NCBI GenBank assembly: GCA_021804355.1
Contig: JAJZHP010000007.1
Location: forward strand, 1 to 44,464
DNA length: 44,464 nt
DNA from: Pseudomonadota bacterium
GTDB lineage: Bacteria > Pseudomonadota > Gammaproteobacteria > Pseudomonadales > Moraxellaceae
Direction of reading: 5' to 3'
The notes under the pieces are model-generated. The model had not been told where the DNA came from and ran no database searches. It saw only the letters and a program-made list of their open reading frames with translations. Made by a program: the position numbers and the translations under genes. Position 1 is the stretch's first letter, and each line of letters starts with the position of its first letter. This document shows, in pieces, positions 16,099 to 25,770 of this stretch.

Positions 16099-18699
16099 GT
16101 GCTTGAAGACTATCGCAAACAGGCAGCTGAACGTACAGCACAGGGTATTCCAGCCAAAGCTCTGGATGAAAGCCAAGTATCTGACTTGGTCAAGTTGATG
16201 AAAAACCCTCCTGCAGGAGAAGAAGCCTTCCTGCTGGACCTGTTTGAGAACCGCGTACCCGCCGGGGTAGACCCTGCTGCTTACGTCAAAGCAGCTTTTC
16301 TGGCCGCCATTACGCGCGGGGAGGCCGCCTCACCGCTGATCAACCGTGAACGTGCCGTTTATCTGCTCGGTACGATGCTGGGGGGATATAACGTAGAGCC
16401 TTTGGTGCATTTGCTGGATGTGCCTGAACTGGCCGCTCATGCCATGGAAGCCTTGAAAGGCACCTTACTGATGTTTGATGCATTCCATGACGTTGATGAA
16501 AAAGCCAAAGCAGGTAACTTGCATGCCAAACAACTGATAAAGAGTTGGGCTGATGCTGAATGGTTCACACGACGCAAAGAAGTCCCACAAAAGATAACCG
16601 TAACGGTTTTCAAGGTTAGCGGCGAAACCAATACGGATGACTTATCGCCTGCTCAAGATGCTTGGAGCCGACCTGACATTCCCCTTCATGCCTTAGCCAT
16701 GCTGAAAAATGCACGTGACGGCATTACCCCGGATGCTCCTGGCAATGTCGGACCTATACGCCAGCTGGAAGCTCTCAAAGCCCTCGGACATACGGTCGCT
16801 TATGTGGGTGACGTCGTAGGCACAGGCTCCAGCCGAAAATCAGCCACAAACTCTGTGCTCTGGCACACAGGTCAGGACATCCCGCATATTCCCAACAAGC
16901 GTGACGGTGGCATTTGTATTGGCAGCAAGATTGCTCCCATTTTTTTCAATACCATGGAAGATGCGGGCGCGCTCCCATTCGAAACCGATGTCAGTGCACT
17001 GAACACCGGGGACATCATCGATATATATCCTTATGAAGGCAAGATTACACGGCATGGTCAATCTGAAGTGCTCAGCACCTTCACCCTCAAGAGCCAAGTA
17101 CTGCTTGACGAAGTACAGGCAGGGGGGCGCATCAACCTCATCATTGGGCGTAGCTTGACTGCCAAAGCACGCGAAGCCTTGCATCTGGAACCCATCCAAA
17201 CATTCCGTCTGCCGCAGCAGCCTACCGATACAGGCAAAGGCTATACTCTGGCACAAAAAATGGTCGGTAAGGCCTGTGGAGTCCATGGCGTGCGTCCTGG
17301 AACCTACTGTGAGCCACGCATGACTACCGTCGGCTCTCAGGACACCACGGGCCCCATGACCCGAGATGAACTGAAAGATTTAGCTTGTTTGGGATTTTCA
17401 GCGGATTTGGTCATGCAATCCTTTTGCCACACAGCTGCCTACCCCAAGCCTGTGGACGTACAAATGCATCACAGCTTGCCCGATTTCATCATGAACCGCG
17501 GAGGTGTAGCCCTACGGCCCGGAGATGGCATCATACACAGCTGGCTAAATCGTATGCTTCTGCCCGATACAGTTGGAACGGGGGGCGACTCACATACACG
17601 CTTCCCGCTTGGAATATCCTTTCCCGCAGGATCTGGACTGGTGGCCTTTGCCGCAGCAACCGGAGTTATGCCTCTGGATATGCCTGAATCTATCCTGGTT
17701 CGTTTTCACGGCAAAATGCAACCCGGCATCACTCTGCGCGATTTGGTCCATTCAATACCCTACTATGCCCTCAAACAGGGCCTGTTAACCGTAGAGAAGA
17801 AGGGAAAGAAGAATGTTTTCAATGGCCGTATTCTTGAAATTGAAGGCCTTGAAGAGTTGACCGTAGAACAGGCTTTTGAGTTATCCGATGCCTCCGCAGA
17901 ACGCTCGGCTGCTGCCTGCACGATTACCCTGTCTGAATCCCGTGTTGCCGAGTACTTAACCTCCAATATCACCCTTCTCACATGGATGATCGCCAACGGA
18001 TACGGGGATGCCCGTACCATAACTCGTCGTATTCAGGCCATGCAAACCTGGCTAGCCCATCCATCGTTGATGCGCGCTGACAAGGATGCTGAGTATGCAG
18101 CCGTTATTGAGATCGATTTGTCTGAGGTACGTGAGCCCATACTCTGCTGCCCCAATGACCCAGATGATGCCAAACTGCTGAGCCATGTGGCGGGAGACAC
18201 TATCCATGAAGTGTTTATCGGTTCTTGCATGACCAATATTGGCCATTTCAGGGCTGCCGGTAAGTTGCTCGAAAAGGTTGAAGGTGGATCGCTCAGTACG
18301 CGCCTTTGGATAGCACCGCCCACGCGCATGGACGAACATCAGCTCAAGGAGGAGGGATACTACAATATCTTTGGTCGAGCGGGTGCTCGCACTGAAATGC
18401 CGGGATGTTCACTATGCATGGGCAATCAAGCGCGTGTAGCGCCTAACAGCACGGTAGTCTCCACCTCCACTCGTAATTTTCCCAACCGCCTTGGACAGGG
18501 TGCCAATGTCTATCTGGCCTCAGCTGAATTGGCTTCTGTCGCTGCTGTGATGGGCAAATTACCTACGGTTGCTGAATATATGGAGTATGCCCAGCAAATC
18601 AATTCCATGTCGGGTGACATTTACCGTTACATGAATTTTGATCGTATGCAGGACTACACCGAGCAAGCCAATAACATTCAGGTAGCCCAGGTTTCCTGA
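16099..18699 (+). CDS. acnB: Aconitate hydratase B (bifunctional aconitase / 2-methylisocitrate dehydratase)
   Basis: AcnB turns citrate into isocitrate in the TCA cycle. The protein matches E. coli AcnB along its length. The 4Fe-4S cysteines lie in [11 protein letters not shown] and GCSLCMGNQ. The HEAT-like N-terminal domain ends before the swivel domain ([17 protein letters not shown]). I start at GTG 16099, giving 866 residues (E. coli 865) beginning [12 protein letters not shown], with GAGGA eight bases upstream. The frame is open 96 bp further, but that TTG overlaps the likely –10 element. Two terminator-like hairpins follow the gene. Confidence 0.97.
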   Translation: MLEDYRKQAAERTAQGIPAKALDESQVSDLVKLMKNPPAGEEAFLLDLFENRVPAGVDPAAYVKAAFLAAITRGEAASPLINRERAVYLLGTMLGGYNVEPLVHLLDVPELAAHAMEALKGTLLMFDAFHDVDEKAKAGNLHAKQLIKSWADAEWFTRRKEVPQKITVTVFKVSGETNTDDLSPAQDAWSRPDIPLHALAMLKNARDGITPDAPGNVGPIRQLEALKALGHTVAYVGDVVGTGSSRKSATNSVLWHTGQDIPHIPNKRDGGICIGSKIAPIFFNTMEDAGALPFETDVSALNTGDIIDIYPYEGKITRHGQSEVLSTFTLKSQVLLDEVQAGGRINLIIGRSLTAKAREALHLEPIQTFRLPQQPTDTGKGYTLAQKMVGKACGVHGVRPGTYCEPRMTTVGSQDTTGPMTRDELKDLACLGFSADLVMQSFCHTAAYPKPVDVQMHHSLPDFIMNRGGVALRPGDGIIHSWLNRMLLPDTVGTGGDSHTRFPLGISFPAGSGLVAFAAATGVMPLDMPESILVRFHGKMQPGITLRDLVHSIPYYALKQGLLTVEKKGKKNVFNGRILEIEGLEELTVEQAFELSDASAERSAAACTITLSESRVAEYLTSNITLLTWMIANGYGDARTITRRIQAMQTWLAHPSLMRADKDAEYAAVIEIDLSEVREPILCCPNDPDDAKLLSHVAGDTIHEVFIGSCMTNIGHFRAAGKLLEKVEGGSLSTRLWIAPPTRMDEHQLKEEGYYNIFGRAGARTEMPGCSLCMGNQARVAPNSTVVSTSTRNFPNRLGQGANVYLASAELASVAAVMGKLPTVAEYMEYAQQINSMSGDIYRYMNFDRMQDYTEQANNIQVAQVS

Positions 18700-18713
18700 A
18701 TCTGTAGTATCTG

Positions 18714-18758
18714 ACTCAGGGCCATATCCAACGAAGGATAAAGCCCTGAGTTTTGATT
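18714..18758 (+). terminator. Rho-independent terminator of acnB
   Basis: ACTCAGGGC (18714–18722) pairs with GCCCTGAGT (18743–18751). An inner TATCC/GGATA stem closes the loop, and TTTTGATT follows. Confidence 0.85.
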
Positions 18759-18784
18759 AAAACAGCATGTGTTATGACGCAACT

Positions 18785-18808
18785 AACGCCCCCTAGGGGG
18801 CGTTTTAG
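18785..18808 (+). terminator. Palindromic hairpin with T run in the pgaB leader
   Basis: A perfect 20-bp palindrome (18785–18804; AACGCCCC, then CTAG, then its complement) is followed by TTTT. It looks like a second terminator of acnB. It lies only about ten bases before the pgaB Shine-Dalgarno (GGAGG at 18815), so it could also act as an attenuator in a pgaB leader. Confidence 0.65.
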
Positions 18809-18826
18809 TCATCTGGAGGCGGGTTT

Positions 18827-20791
18827 ATGCGTATTTTTTACAGGCTGCTCGGCGGCTACCTATGTGCACTGCTAGCCCTGTGCAGTCATGCCGATACCGA
18901 GCTGACCATACTCAGTTATCATGAAATAGCTGACCACGAAAGTGCGTTGGTCCCCTTTTATACCGTGACCCCCACCAACTTTATTCGACAAATGGATTGG
19001 TTGAAAAATAACGGCTATCACTTTGTCAGCATGGATGATTTGCTCGCTGATAGGGCGGGAAAACGCAACCTGCCCGATAAAGCCGTTTTGATTACTTTTG
19101 ATGATGGCTACCAATCCGTCTATACCTACGCCTTCCCTGTCTTAAAAATGTTCCATGCTCCCGCTGTCATCGCCTTGGTAGGCGCATGGCTGAATGCACC
19201 TGAAACGAGTCGTGTTAATTTTGATGGTAAAGAAGTGGCCCGCTCTGAACTGCTGTCCCACGATGAACTTCATGAGATGGTAAAAAGCGGGCTGATTGAA
19301 ATTGCCAGTCACACCTATGATCTGCACCGGGGGGCTTTGTCCAACCCGCAAGGCAATAGGGAGCCTGCAGCTACGGCTCGCCTATGGTCAGCGACTGATC
19401 ATCACTATGAAGATGAAGCCAGTTATGAGCACCGCGTAACAGCTGACCTGGAGAAAAACAATGAATTTCTTAAGCGTTATACCGGAAAAACCCCTCGCAT
19501 CATCGTCTGGCCCTATGGAAGGTACAATATAGAGTTGAGGCGTCAGGCTGAAAAGCTAGGCATGCCCATAGGATTGACTCTGGATGATGGCCCCAATACC
19601 CCCGACACCCCACTGTGGGGCTTACGCAGAATTCTGGTCGATAAAACCACGACCGTATGGGATATCAAAACTGAAATTGATAAACGTAATTTGGGCCAAG
19701 TAGATGAGGGCCGTCCCAACCATATCATGCATATTGATCTGGATTATATTTACGACCCCGATCAACAGCAGGAAGAAAAAAATCTGGGCAGATTGCTTGA
19801 TCGTATCATAGCCATGGGAGCAGATACGGTATACCTGCAAGCCTTTGCTGATCCTGATGGCAACGGAGCTGCTGATATGACCTACTTTCCCAACCGCCAT
19901 GTTCCCATGCGAGCGGACCTGTTCAACCGCGTCGCCTGGCAAATCTCCACACGCACGCAGGTAAAACGTATTTATGCCTGGATGCCTCTCTTGGCATGGC
20001 AACTCCCGGCTCAGGACCCGGCCGCACATGACACCGTCGTCACGTTGCCTCCTCCTAACCAACCCAACCATGTCTCCATGGGCTATCCTCGCCTTTCACC
20101 TTTCTCAGCCCGTGCACGTCGTACCATACGAGACATATTTGAAGATTTAGCGCGCAATACCCCGCTGGATGGCATCTTGTTCCACGATGACATCACACTT
20201 TCTGACTATGAAGACGATAGTCGATTTGCTCGAAAGACTTACCAGGAATGGGGTTTACCCAGTAACGTGGCTGATATCCGCAAGAATGACGATCTCATGG
20301 CAAGATGGACCCTGTTAAAGATCAATTTTCTTGATAATTTTGCCGACAGCATCGCCGCATCCGTGAATGAAGAACAGCCTGGTTTACGCGTTGCCCGAAA
20401 CATGTACGCCCAGGTTGTACTCAACCCCCATTCTGAAACCTGGTATGCCCAGTCGCTACCCAACTCGCTACATAACTATGATTATACAGCCATCGAAGCC
20501 TTTCCCTACATGGAACAGGCCAGTGATCCCATTGCTTTCTATCATGACCTGGTCGAACGCGTTAAAGCCTTTCCTGATGGGCTACAAAAAACTGTTTTTG
20601 AACTGCAAACGGTAGATTGGCGCACGGGCAAGCAAGTTCCCGACCAAGAACTTGCTGACACCATCAGACGATTACGGTCATGGGGGGTACAAAACATCGC
20701 TTACTACCCCGATGATCTCTATAATAATCATCCCGATCCAGCGATTATACGCCCTGCGCTGGAACAGAAAGTGGATCGCGCCCAACCTTAA
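18827..20791 (+). CDS. pgaB: Poly-β-1,6-N-acetylglucosamine N-deacetylase PgaB
   Basis: PgaB partly deacetylates PNAG in the periplasm before export. The 654-residue protein has a signal peptide (1–22, likely cut after SHA). A CE4 deacetylase domain follows, with Asp92-Asp93 in TFDDGYQS and His162/His167 in SHTYDLH. The C-terminal glycoside-hydrolase-like domain begins near 298 (IMHIDLDYIYDP). E. coli PgaB is a lipoprotein; here the only near-lipobox is LALC with Leu at –1, so anchoring is doubtful and a soluble form is possible. First gene of pgaBCD; GGAGG precedes the ATG. No pgaA lies upstream. Confidence 0.95.
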   Translation: MRIFYRLLGGYLCALLALCSHADTELTILSYHEIADHESALVPFYTVTPTNFIRQMDWLKNNGYHFVSMDDLLADRAGKRNLPDKAVLITFDDGYQSVYTYAFPVLKMFHAPAVIALVGAWLNAPETSRVNFDGKEVARSELLSHDELHEMVKSGLIEIASHTYDLHRGALSNPQGNREPAATARLWSATDHHYEDEASYEHRVTADLEKNNEFLKRYTGKTPRIIVWPYGRYNIELRRQAEKLGMPIGLTLDDGPNTPDTPLWGLRRILVDKTTTVWDIKTEIDKRNLGQVDEGRPNHIMHIDLDYIYDPDQQQEEKNLGRLLDRIIAMGADTVYLQAFADPDGNGAADMTYFPNRHVPMRADLFNRVAWQISTRTQVKRIYAWMPLLAWQLPAQDPAAHDTVVTLPPPNQPNHVSMGYPRLSPFSARARRTIRDIFEDLARNTPLDGILFHDDITLSDYEDDSRFARKTYQEWGLPSNVADIRKNDDLMARWTLLKINFLDNFADSIAASVNEEQPGLRVARNMYAQVVLNPHSETWYAQSLPNSLHNYDYTAIEAFPYMEQASDPIAFYHDLVERVKAFPDGLQKTVFELQTVDWRTGKQVPDQELADTIRRLRSWGVQNIAYYPDDLYNNHPDPAIIRPALEQKVDRAQP

Positions 20792-20799
20792 GGTGATGC

Positions 20800-22080
20800 A
20801 TGCTGCTTGCCGTTCTACATAGTTTCTGGCACGCCCTCCTCGGGTTTGCCTTTTATTATCCGCTATTTATGTCCTATCTATGGATGATAGGGGCTTTATT
20901 GTTTTACTGGCGCATAGAACGGCATGACCCTCCCCCTCAGCACCCTCGGGTTTTGGATCCCACGCCTCCGGTCAGCGTGCTTATTCCATGCTATAACGAA
21001 GAGGAAAATGCTGAAGAAACGCTACGCTATGCGCTGAATCTGGACTACCCCGACTTTGAGGTGATTGCCATCAACGATGGTAGCAAAGATGCCACAGGCC
21101 CTTTGCTTGATCAGTTAGCTGCTCAACATGCCAGGCTCAAGGTTGTACATCTGGCGCGTAATCAAGGCAAAGCTATGGCTCTGCAGGCAGGGAGTTTACT
21201 AGCACGTCATGAAATCCTGTTATGTATTGATGGTGATGCCCTGCTTGACAGACAGGCTGCACACTGGATGGTCCGGCACTTTGTCAGTAATCCTGAAGTT
21301 GCTGCCGTGACAGGAAATCCGCGTATAAGAAACCGCTCTACCCTGTTAGGGCGCGTACAGGTAGGAGAATTTTCCTCTATCGTGGGCATGATTAAACGTG
21401 CCCAACGCAGTTTCGGCCGTCTATTCACAGTATCTGGGGTCATCACGGCATTTCGCAAATCAGCCATCCATCAAGTAGGGTACTGGAGCGATGATGTCCT
21501 GACTGAAGATATTGATATCACCTGGAAACTGCAACGTGCCGGCTGGGATGTACGATTCGAAACTAACGCTCTGGTGTGGATTTTAATGCCTGAAACCCTA
21601 AAAGGGCTTTGGAATCAGCGGTTACGCTGGGCTACCGGCGGCGCCCAGGTACTTATCAAAAATGCACGCGCACTGTTCTTACCTAATCAAAATCATATGT
21701 GGCCATTACTGCTAGAACTGTTACTCAGCCTTGTTTGGTCCTATGGCATGTTGCTAATTGCTTTCGTATGGATTCTGGGGCTGATCACCCCAGTTCGTTA
21801 CTTCCCGCATATCGGGTCACCGCTGATTCCAGATCAAGGGGGCGTCTTATTGGCAGCGACCTGTTTGGCTCAGTTCGGCCTGGCCAAGTGGCTGGATAGC
21901 CGCTATGACCGAGGTTTAGGACGAAACTATTACTGGATGGTCTGGTACCCTTTAGTATTCTGGCTGATCAACACCTGCGCCACGATTGTCGCTTTCCCCA
22001 AAGCATTACGCTGGGGAGCGGGACAACGTGCCCGCTGGATCAGCCCTGACCGCGGTATACGACCTGGAGGAGCATTATGA
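20800..22080 (+). CDS. pgaC: PNAG synthase glycosyltransferase PgaC
   Basis: PgaC is the inner-membrane GT2 enzyme that polymerises UDP-GlcNAc into PNAG. The 426-residue protein has N-terminal membrane helices (about 5–37) and the GT2 motifs: Asp93 in INDGS, the DGD at 144–146, TED at 235–237 and QRLRW at 273–277. Several C-terminal membrane helices follow. The start lies 8 bp after the pgaB stop, with AAGGTG upstream. It needs PgaD and, in E. coli, c-di-GMP for activity. Confidence 0.96.
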   Translation: MLLAVLHSFWHALLGFAFYYPLFMSYLWMIGALLFYWRIERHDPPPQHPRVLDPTPPVSVLIPCYNEEENAEETLRYALNLDYPDFEVIAINDGSKDATGPLLDQLAAQHARLKVVHLARNQGKAMALQAGSLLARHEILLCIDGDALLDRQAAHWMVRHFVSNPEVAAVTGNPRIRNRSTLLGRVQVGEFSSIVGMIKRAQRSFGRLFTVSGVITAFRKSAIHQVGYWSDDVLTEDIDITWKLQRAGWDVRFETNALVWILMPETLKGLWNQRLRWATGGAQVLIKNARALFLPNQNHMWPLLLELLLSLVWSYGMLLIAFVWILGLITPVRYFPHIGSPLIPDQGGVLLAATCLAQFGLAKWLDSRYDRGLGRNYYWMVWYPLVFWLINTCATIVAFPKALRWGAGQRARWISPDRGIRPGGAL

Positions 22081-22529
22081 CAGATCGCCTGATTATCAAT
22101 GCTTCGGGAGAAATGAGCTGGTCTCGCCGACTACTGACCTGGACCAGTACAACCGTACTATGGGGCATCTGGTTATATCTGTGGGAACCCATAGGTCATA
22201 AATTCAAACTGGCCATGCAGGGACATCAACCCCACTTTCAGCCCATGATGCATGTGGTAAGCACCTTATCACCGGTGTCCCTGACCCACGCCCTCTTCGC
22301 CTTGATCGGGACTACCACCACCTTATTGCTTTGGACCTTCCTGCCCGGAAAAGCAAGAACTTACCATCATGGAGTGGAGGTCTTAGGCGACTATGCCCGC
22401 TACTTCCAACTTAGCGAAAGCTCCATCAAAGTAGCCCGGGAAAGTCAGATTTGCATTGTGCATCATGACGATGAGGGAAAAATAACAAGCATAGAAACCC
22501 GAGCTACCGGGAGCATGAAAGCAACTTGA
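22077..22529 (+). CDS. pgaD: PNAG synthesis auxiliary protein PgaD
   Basis: A 150-residue protein with two membrane helices (about 20–37 and 70–90) and a soluble C-terminal part, like PgaD. It overlaps pgaC by 4 bp (ATGA). In E. coli PgaC and PgaD together bind c-di-GMP, which activates synthesis. It is slightly longer than E. coli PgaD (137). It ends 3 bp before the convergent monooxygenase gene with no terminator between. Confidence 0.9.
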   Translation: MTDRLIINASGEMSWSRRLLTWTSTTVLWGIWLYLWEPIGHKFKLAMQGHQPHFQPMMHVVSTLSPVSLTHALFALIGTTTTLLLWTFLPGKARTYHHGVEVLGDYARYFQLSESSIKVARESQICIVHHDDEGKITSIETRATGSMKAT

Positions 22530-22532
22530 CCC

Positions 22533-24068
22533 TCATGCCTTGGCTAGCTTGCGCCGCCGTGGCGGCACTTGCACGCTAATCCGGCTAAACTCAAAATCAT
22601 CCACTTTAAGCTTGCGCGTTCTTAGCCAGAAACGCCATGTCGACCATGGCCAGATGGTATAGTTATTTCCCGCAGCATCCTGGTACCAACTTACGCATCC
22701 CGTGGCCCAAACCGAACCCTTTAGGGCCTCCTGCACCTCCTGGTTAAATTCTCGCTGTGCTATGGCGCTGACCTGAATAGTATCTGCTCCACGCCGATCC
22801 ATCATGGACATGCATTCAAGAATATGGTGCACCTGACACTCGATCATGAAAATAATGGAATTGTGCCCCAAAGCACTATTGGGACCCACCAGTTGATACA
22901 TATTGGGAAAACCAGTCACCGTCACTCCCAGATAGGCTTCACAATTCACTTTCCAATCTTGAGCCAGGGTATGACCGGAAACCCCTACTACCGGCACATC
23001 CTTCATATAGATACGTGGATCTACGACGAATCCTGTGCCCAGGATAATACAATCAGCAGGTCGTTCTTTGCCGTCACGGGTCACGACACTATGTTCCCTA
23101 ACCTCAGCAATCCCCTCAGTCACCAACTCAACATTGGGGCGATTAAACATGGGATACCACTTATTGGAAATCAATACACGCTTACACCCCAGGGTATAAT
23201 CAGGGATCAGTTTCTCCGCCACTTGGGCGTCCTTAACCTGATAACGTATCCACAACTTTAAGACATTCTGCGCAGCTCGGGCCAGAGCAGGCTTAAATGC
23301 AGGCCATACACGGGACTCATTGCTCCAGTAAAGGCGTGCACGATGTAACTGCCGCAACAGCGGAAAGCGGGCAAACATGTGTTGCTCAATCGGCGCATAA
23401 CCGCGTTCATCTCGCGGAATAACCCATGCCGGTGTTCTCTGAAAAATGGATAACTGAGCTACTTTAGGCGCAATTTCAGGCGCATATTGAATGGCTGACC
23501 CCCCGGTTCCTATAGAAATTACCTGCTTGTCCGTCAGATCGTACGTATGATCCCATTGCGCCGAATGGAAGACCTTGCCCTTGAACTTATCTATGCCCGG
23601 CAGTGAAGGAATCTGAGGTACATGCAGCGGGCCACTGGCCAGTACAAAATGGCGGCAGATGACTTCAGCACCTGAACTCATCCTCAGATGCCAACGCGCC
23701 GTAGCCTCATCAAACCGAGCTCCCGTCAGTGCCATACCCAATCGAATAAATGGACGCAGCCCAAACTTCTCTGTGGTATCTAATATATAGGCCTGAATTT
23801 CATTCCATGGAGAGTAACGCCTCGACCAGTCAGGCTTGGGCGCAAAAGAAAATGAATACATATGCGACTGCACATCACAGGCTGCTCCCGGGTAGGAATT
23901 GTCCCGCCAGGTTCCTCCCACCTCATCCGCCTTTTCTAGGAGCAGAAAATTGTCATGCCCAGCTTCGCGCAATTTGATAGCCATACACAGCCCCCCAAAT
24001 CCGGCACCTACAATGGCAACATCCGTCGTTATGGGTGATGACCTATTGAGTTTGGTTTGGCTATTCAT
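22533..24068 (-). CDS. Baeyer-Villiger-type flavin monooxygenase
   Basis: A 511-residue class B flavoprotein. It has the FAD motif GAGFGG (21–26), the Baeyer-Villiger fingerprint F-x-G-x3-H-x3-W-D at 162–173 (FKGKVFHSAQWD), and the NADPH motif GTGGS (187–191). The known reaction inserts oxygen next to a ketone or aldehyde; the substrate cannot be read from sequence. I start at ATG 24068 (MNSQTKLN) rather than the in-frame codon at 24188. It is divergent from an AraC regulator over about 100 bp, the usual arrangement for substrate-induced control. Confidence 0.92.
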   Translation of the reverse strand: MNSQTKLNRSSPITTDVAIVGAGFGGLCMAIKLREAGHDNFLLLEKADEVGGTWRDNSYPGAACDVQSHMYSFSFAPKPDWSRRYSPWNEIQAYILDTTEKFGLRPFIRLGMALTGARFDEATARWHLRMSSGAEVICRHFVLASGPLHVPQIPSLPGIDKFKGKVFHSAQWDHTYDLTDKQVISIGTGGSAIQYAPEIAPKVAQLSIFQRTPAWVIPRDERGYAPIEQHMFARFPLLRQLHRARLYWSNESRVWPAFKPALARAAQNVLKLWIRYQVKDAQVAEKLIPDYTLGCKRVLISNKWYPMFNRPNVELVTEGIAEVREHSVVTRDGKERPADCIILGTGFVVDPRIYMKDVPVVGVSGHTLAQDWKVNCEAYLGVTVTGFPNMYQLVGPNSALGHNSIIFMIECQVHHILECMSMMDRRGADTIQVSAIAQREFNQEVQEALKGSVWATGCVSWYQDAAGNNYTIWPWSTWRFWLRTRKLKVDDFEFSRISVQVPPRRRKLAKA

Positions 24069-24117
24069 CAGAAGAGGGCTCCATGCAATCAATAGCCTCA
24101 GTCTATCTAAGGCTCTG

Positions 24118-24145
24118 GTGACAGAATAGGCTATGCTGATATTAT
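24118..24145 (+). promoter_or_regulatory. Candidate promoter of the AraC gene at 24172
   Basis: GTGACA (24118–24123) and TATTAT (24140–24145) match five of six consensus positions each, with a 16-bp spacer. A start near 24152 would leave a leader of about 20 nt. Confidence 0.45.
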
Positions 24146-24171
24146 AAATTGATAATTTCGGCAAAACTTCT

Positions 24172-25215
24172 ATGCCTACACGATCCATTCTTGGCCTACA
24201 GTACGTGATTCGAGGCTTGCGAGAGCAAGGCGAAAACGTAGACTCTATTTTGCAACACTATGGCCTTAACTTAGATCGTATGGACCCCGGAGCTCGCATA
24301 TCTCGATCTCTGGAGTTAGCCATACACATAGCCATTGCTGAGATATTATGTGACCCACTAGCTGGCTTAAGGACAGGCACTTACTTCGGATTTGCTGGCT
24401 ACGGTCCACTTACCATGCTTCTGGTCACCGCTGAACATCTTTTACAAGCCATTCAGTCAGGGATCACCTACCAGGGACTGACCTTCTTGTTTGGCGAGCT
24501 CTCATTTCATCCCGGCCCACGAGAAAGCGCTTTGGTACTGACTCCTTTGCAACTCCCTCCCAAAGCATTCCGCTTTCGAGTGGATGGTGAAATGACGGGA
24601 ACTTATAAGCTTCTACGTGATATGCAGAAGACCTTGAATATCAATATCCCCCTGTCACGCATAGAATTTCCCTACCCAGCTCCTGCTGAAGCTGCCCGTT
24701 ATCATGACTTTTTTGATAGCGACATAAGTTTCGGCAGTCCTGTGGGACGTTTTTGGGTCGCCAATGAATATTTACAATGCAGGATGCCTACCGCAGACCC
24801 CACGGCACAGGCTCTCTACTGTAAATTGTGCAATGAAGCCCTGGCAGCGGCCCGGAGCGATGATGGGAACCTCGTAGAACAGGTACGACAGCATATCGCG
24901 CTGTTTAACGACCACTTCCCCGATGCACCCTCCGTAGCGCGGGCTTTAGGCATGAGTGAGCGCAATCTTCGTCTGCAACTCAACCGGCTAGGGTCTAGTT
25001 TTCGACAGCTTCGCGACTCCCAAAAACGGGAACGCGCCGAACAACTCCTGGCTAAAAGCCAGCTCAGTATCAGCTCGATTGCGCAACAACTCGGTTACGC
25101 GGAATCTGCAGCTTTTATTCATGCTTTTCGCAGACAGACCGGCATGACGCCGGCGGCTTTTCGCCGACAACTTGCTTCAGGTCTTGCAGATGATCTTACT
25201 TTGACGCAGACTTGA
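24172..25215 (+). CDS. AraC family transcriptional regulator (Arabinose_bd type)
   Basis: A 347-residue regulator similar in layout to the one at 6008. A PF12625-type sensor domain (LQYVIRGLREQGENVDSIL, then GFAGYGPLTMLLVTAEHL) is followed by a C-terminal AraC DNA-binding domain. That domain carries LGMSERNLRLQLNRLG and IAQQLGYAESAAFIHAFRRQTGMTPAAFR. It is divergent from the Baeyer-Villiger-type monooxygenase and is its likely activator. It is followed after 28 bp by the DUF1993 gene on the same strand. Confidence 0.91.
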   Translation: MPTRSILGLQYVIRGLREQGENVDSILQHYGLNLDRMDPGARISRSLELAIHIAIAEILCDPLAGLRTGTYFGFAGYGPLTMLLVTAEHLLQAIQSGITYQGLTFLFGELSFHPGPRESALVLTPLQLPPKAFRFRVDGEMTGTYKLLRDMQKTLNINIPLSRIEFPYPAPAEAARYHDFFDSDISFGSPVGRFWVANEYLQCRMPTADPTAQALYCKLCNEALAAARSDDGNLVEQVRQHIALFNDHFPDAPSVARALGMSERNLRLQLNRLGSSFRQLRDSQKRERAEQLLAKSQLSISSIAQQLGYAESAAFIHAFRRQTGMTPAAFRRQLASGLADDLTLTQT

Positions 25216-25243
25216 AGACCATGCTCATTGCCAAGGAACCACC

Positions 25244-25762
25244 ATGAGTTTGTCCCTTTATGATGTCGTGCAACCTTTACTGGTCCAACATCTAAGCAAC
25301 CTCTCCCGTCTTCTTGAAAAACTTCAGGCTCATACGGCATCCAGCCCCGAGCAAGATGAACATATTTTGTCTGCCCGCCTGGCTCCTGACATGTTTGACC
25401 TCAGACGCCAAATCCAGATAGCTACCGATCACGCTAAAGGAACCATGGCTCGTCTGGCTGGTTCTGAGCTACCCAGCTACCCGGACACGGAAAAAACCGT
25501 AGCAGAACTCCAAGCTCGTTTGCAACGGACCCAGGATTTTGTGCTGAGTTTTACTCGACCTGCCTTTGACGGAGCTGAAGATCGCAACGTACAAATGATC
25601 TACCCTTGGGCAACGTATGACTTTACCGGCCTACGTTTTGTTCACTACTGGGCCATTCCCAACTTCATGTTTCACGTCAACATGGCTTATGCCATTTTAA
25701 GACAACAAGGCGTGGCCGTGGGCAAGGCTGATTACCTAGGGCCCAATCACGAATCAGCCTGA
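25244..25762 (+). CDS. DUF1993 family protein
   Basis: A 172-residue helical protein matching DUF1993 (DinB-like fold). The characteristic block SARLAPDMFDLRRQIQIATDHAKGTMARLAG lies at about 42–72, and HYWAIPNFMFHVNMAYAILRQQGVAVGKADYLG at the C-terminus. The function of the family is unknown. It probably shares a transcript with the upstream AraC gene. A short GGAACCACC sits in front of the ATG. The 3' end lies 8 bp from the convergent kinase gene. Confidence 0.87.
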   Translation: MSLSLYDVVQPLLVQHLSNLSRLLEKLQAHTASSPEQDEHILSARLAPDMFDLRRQIQIATDHAKGTMARLAGSELPSYPDTEKTVAELQARLQRTQDFVLSFTRPAFDGAEDRNVQMIYPWATYDFTGLRFVHYWAIPNFMFHVNMAYAILRQQGVAVGKADYLGPNHESA

Positions 25763-25770
25763 GAGCACGG

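Noticed and set aside
19622-20071. Long minus-strand frame inside pgaB
   Set aside because: It lies opposite a well-supported gene and shows no recognisable domain or ribosome-binding site.
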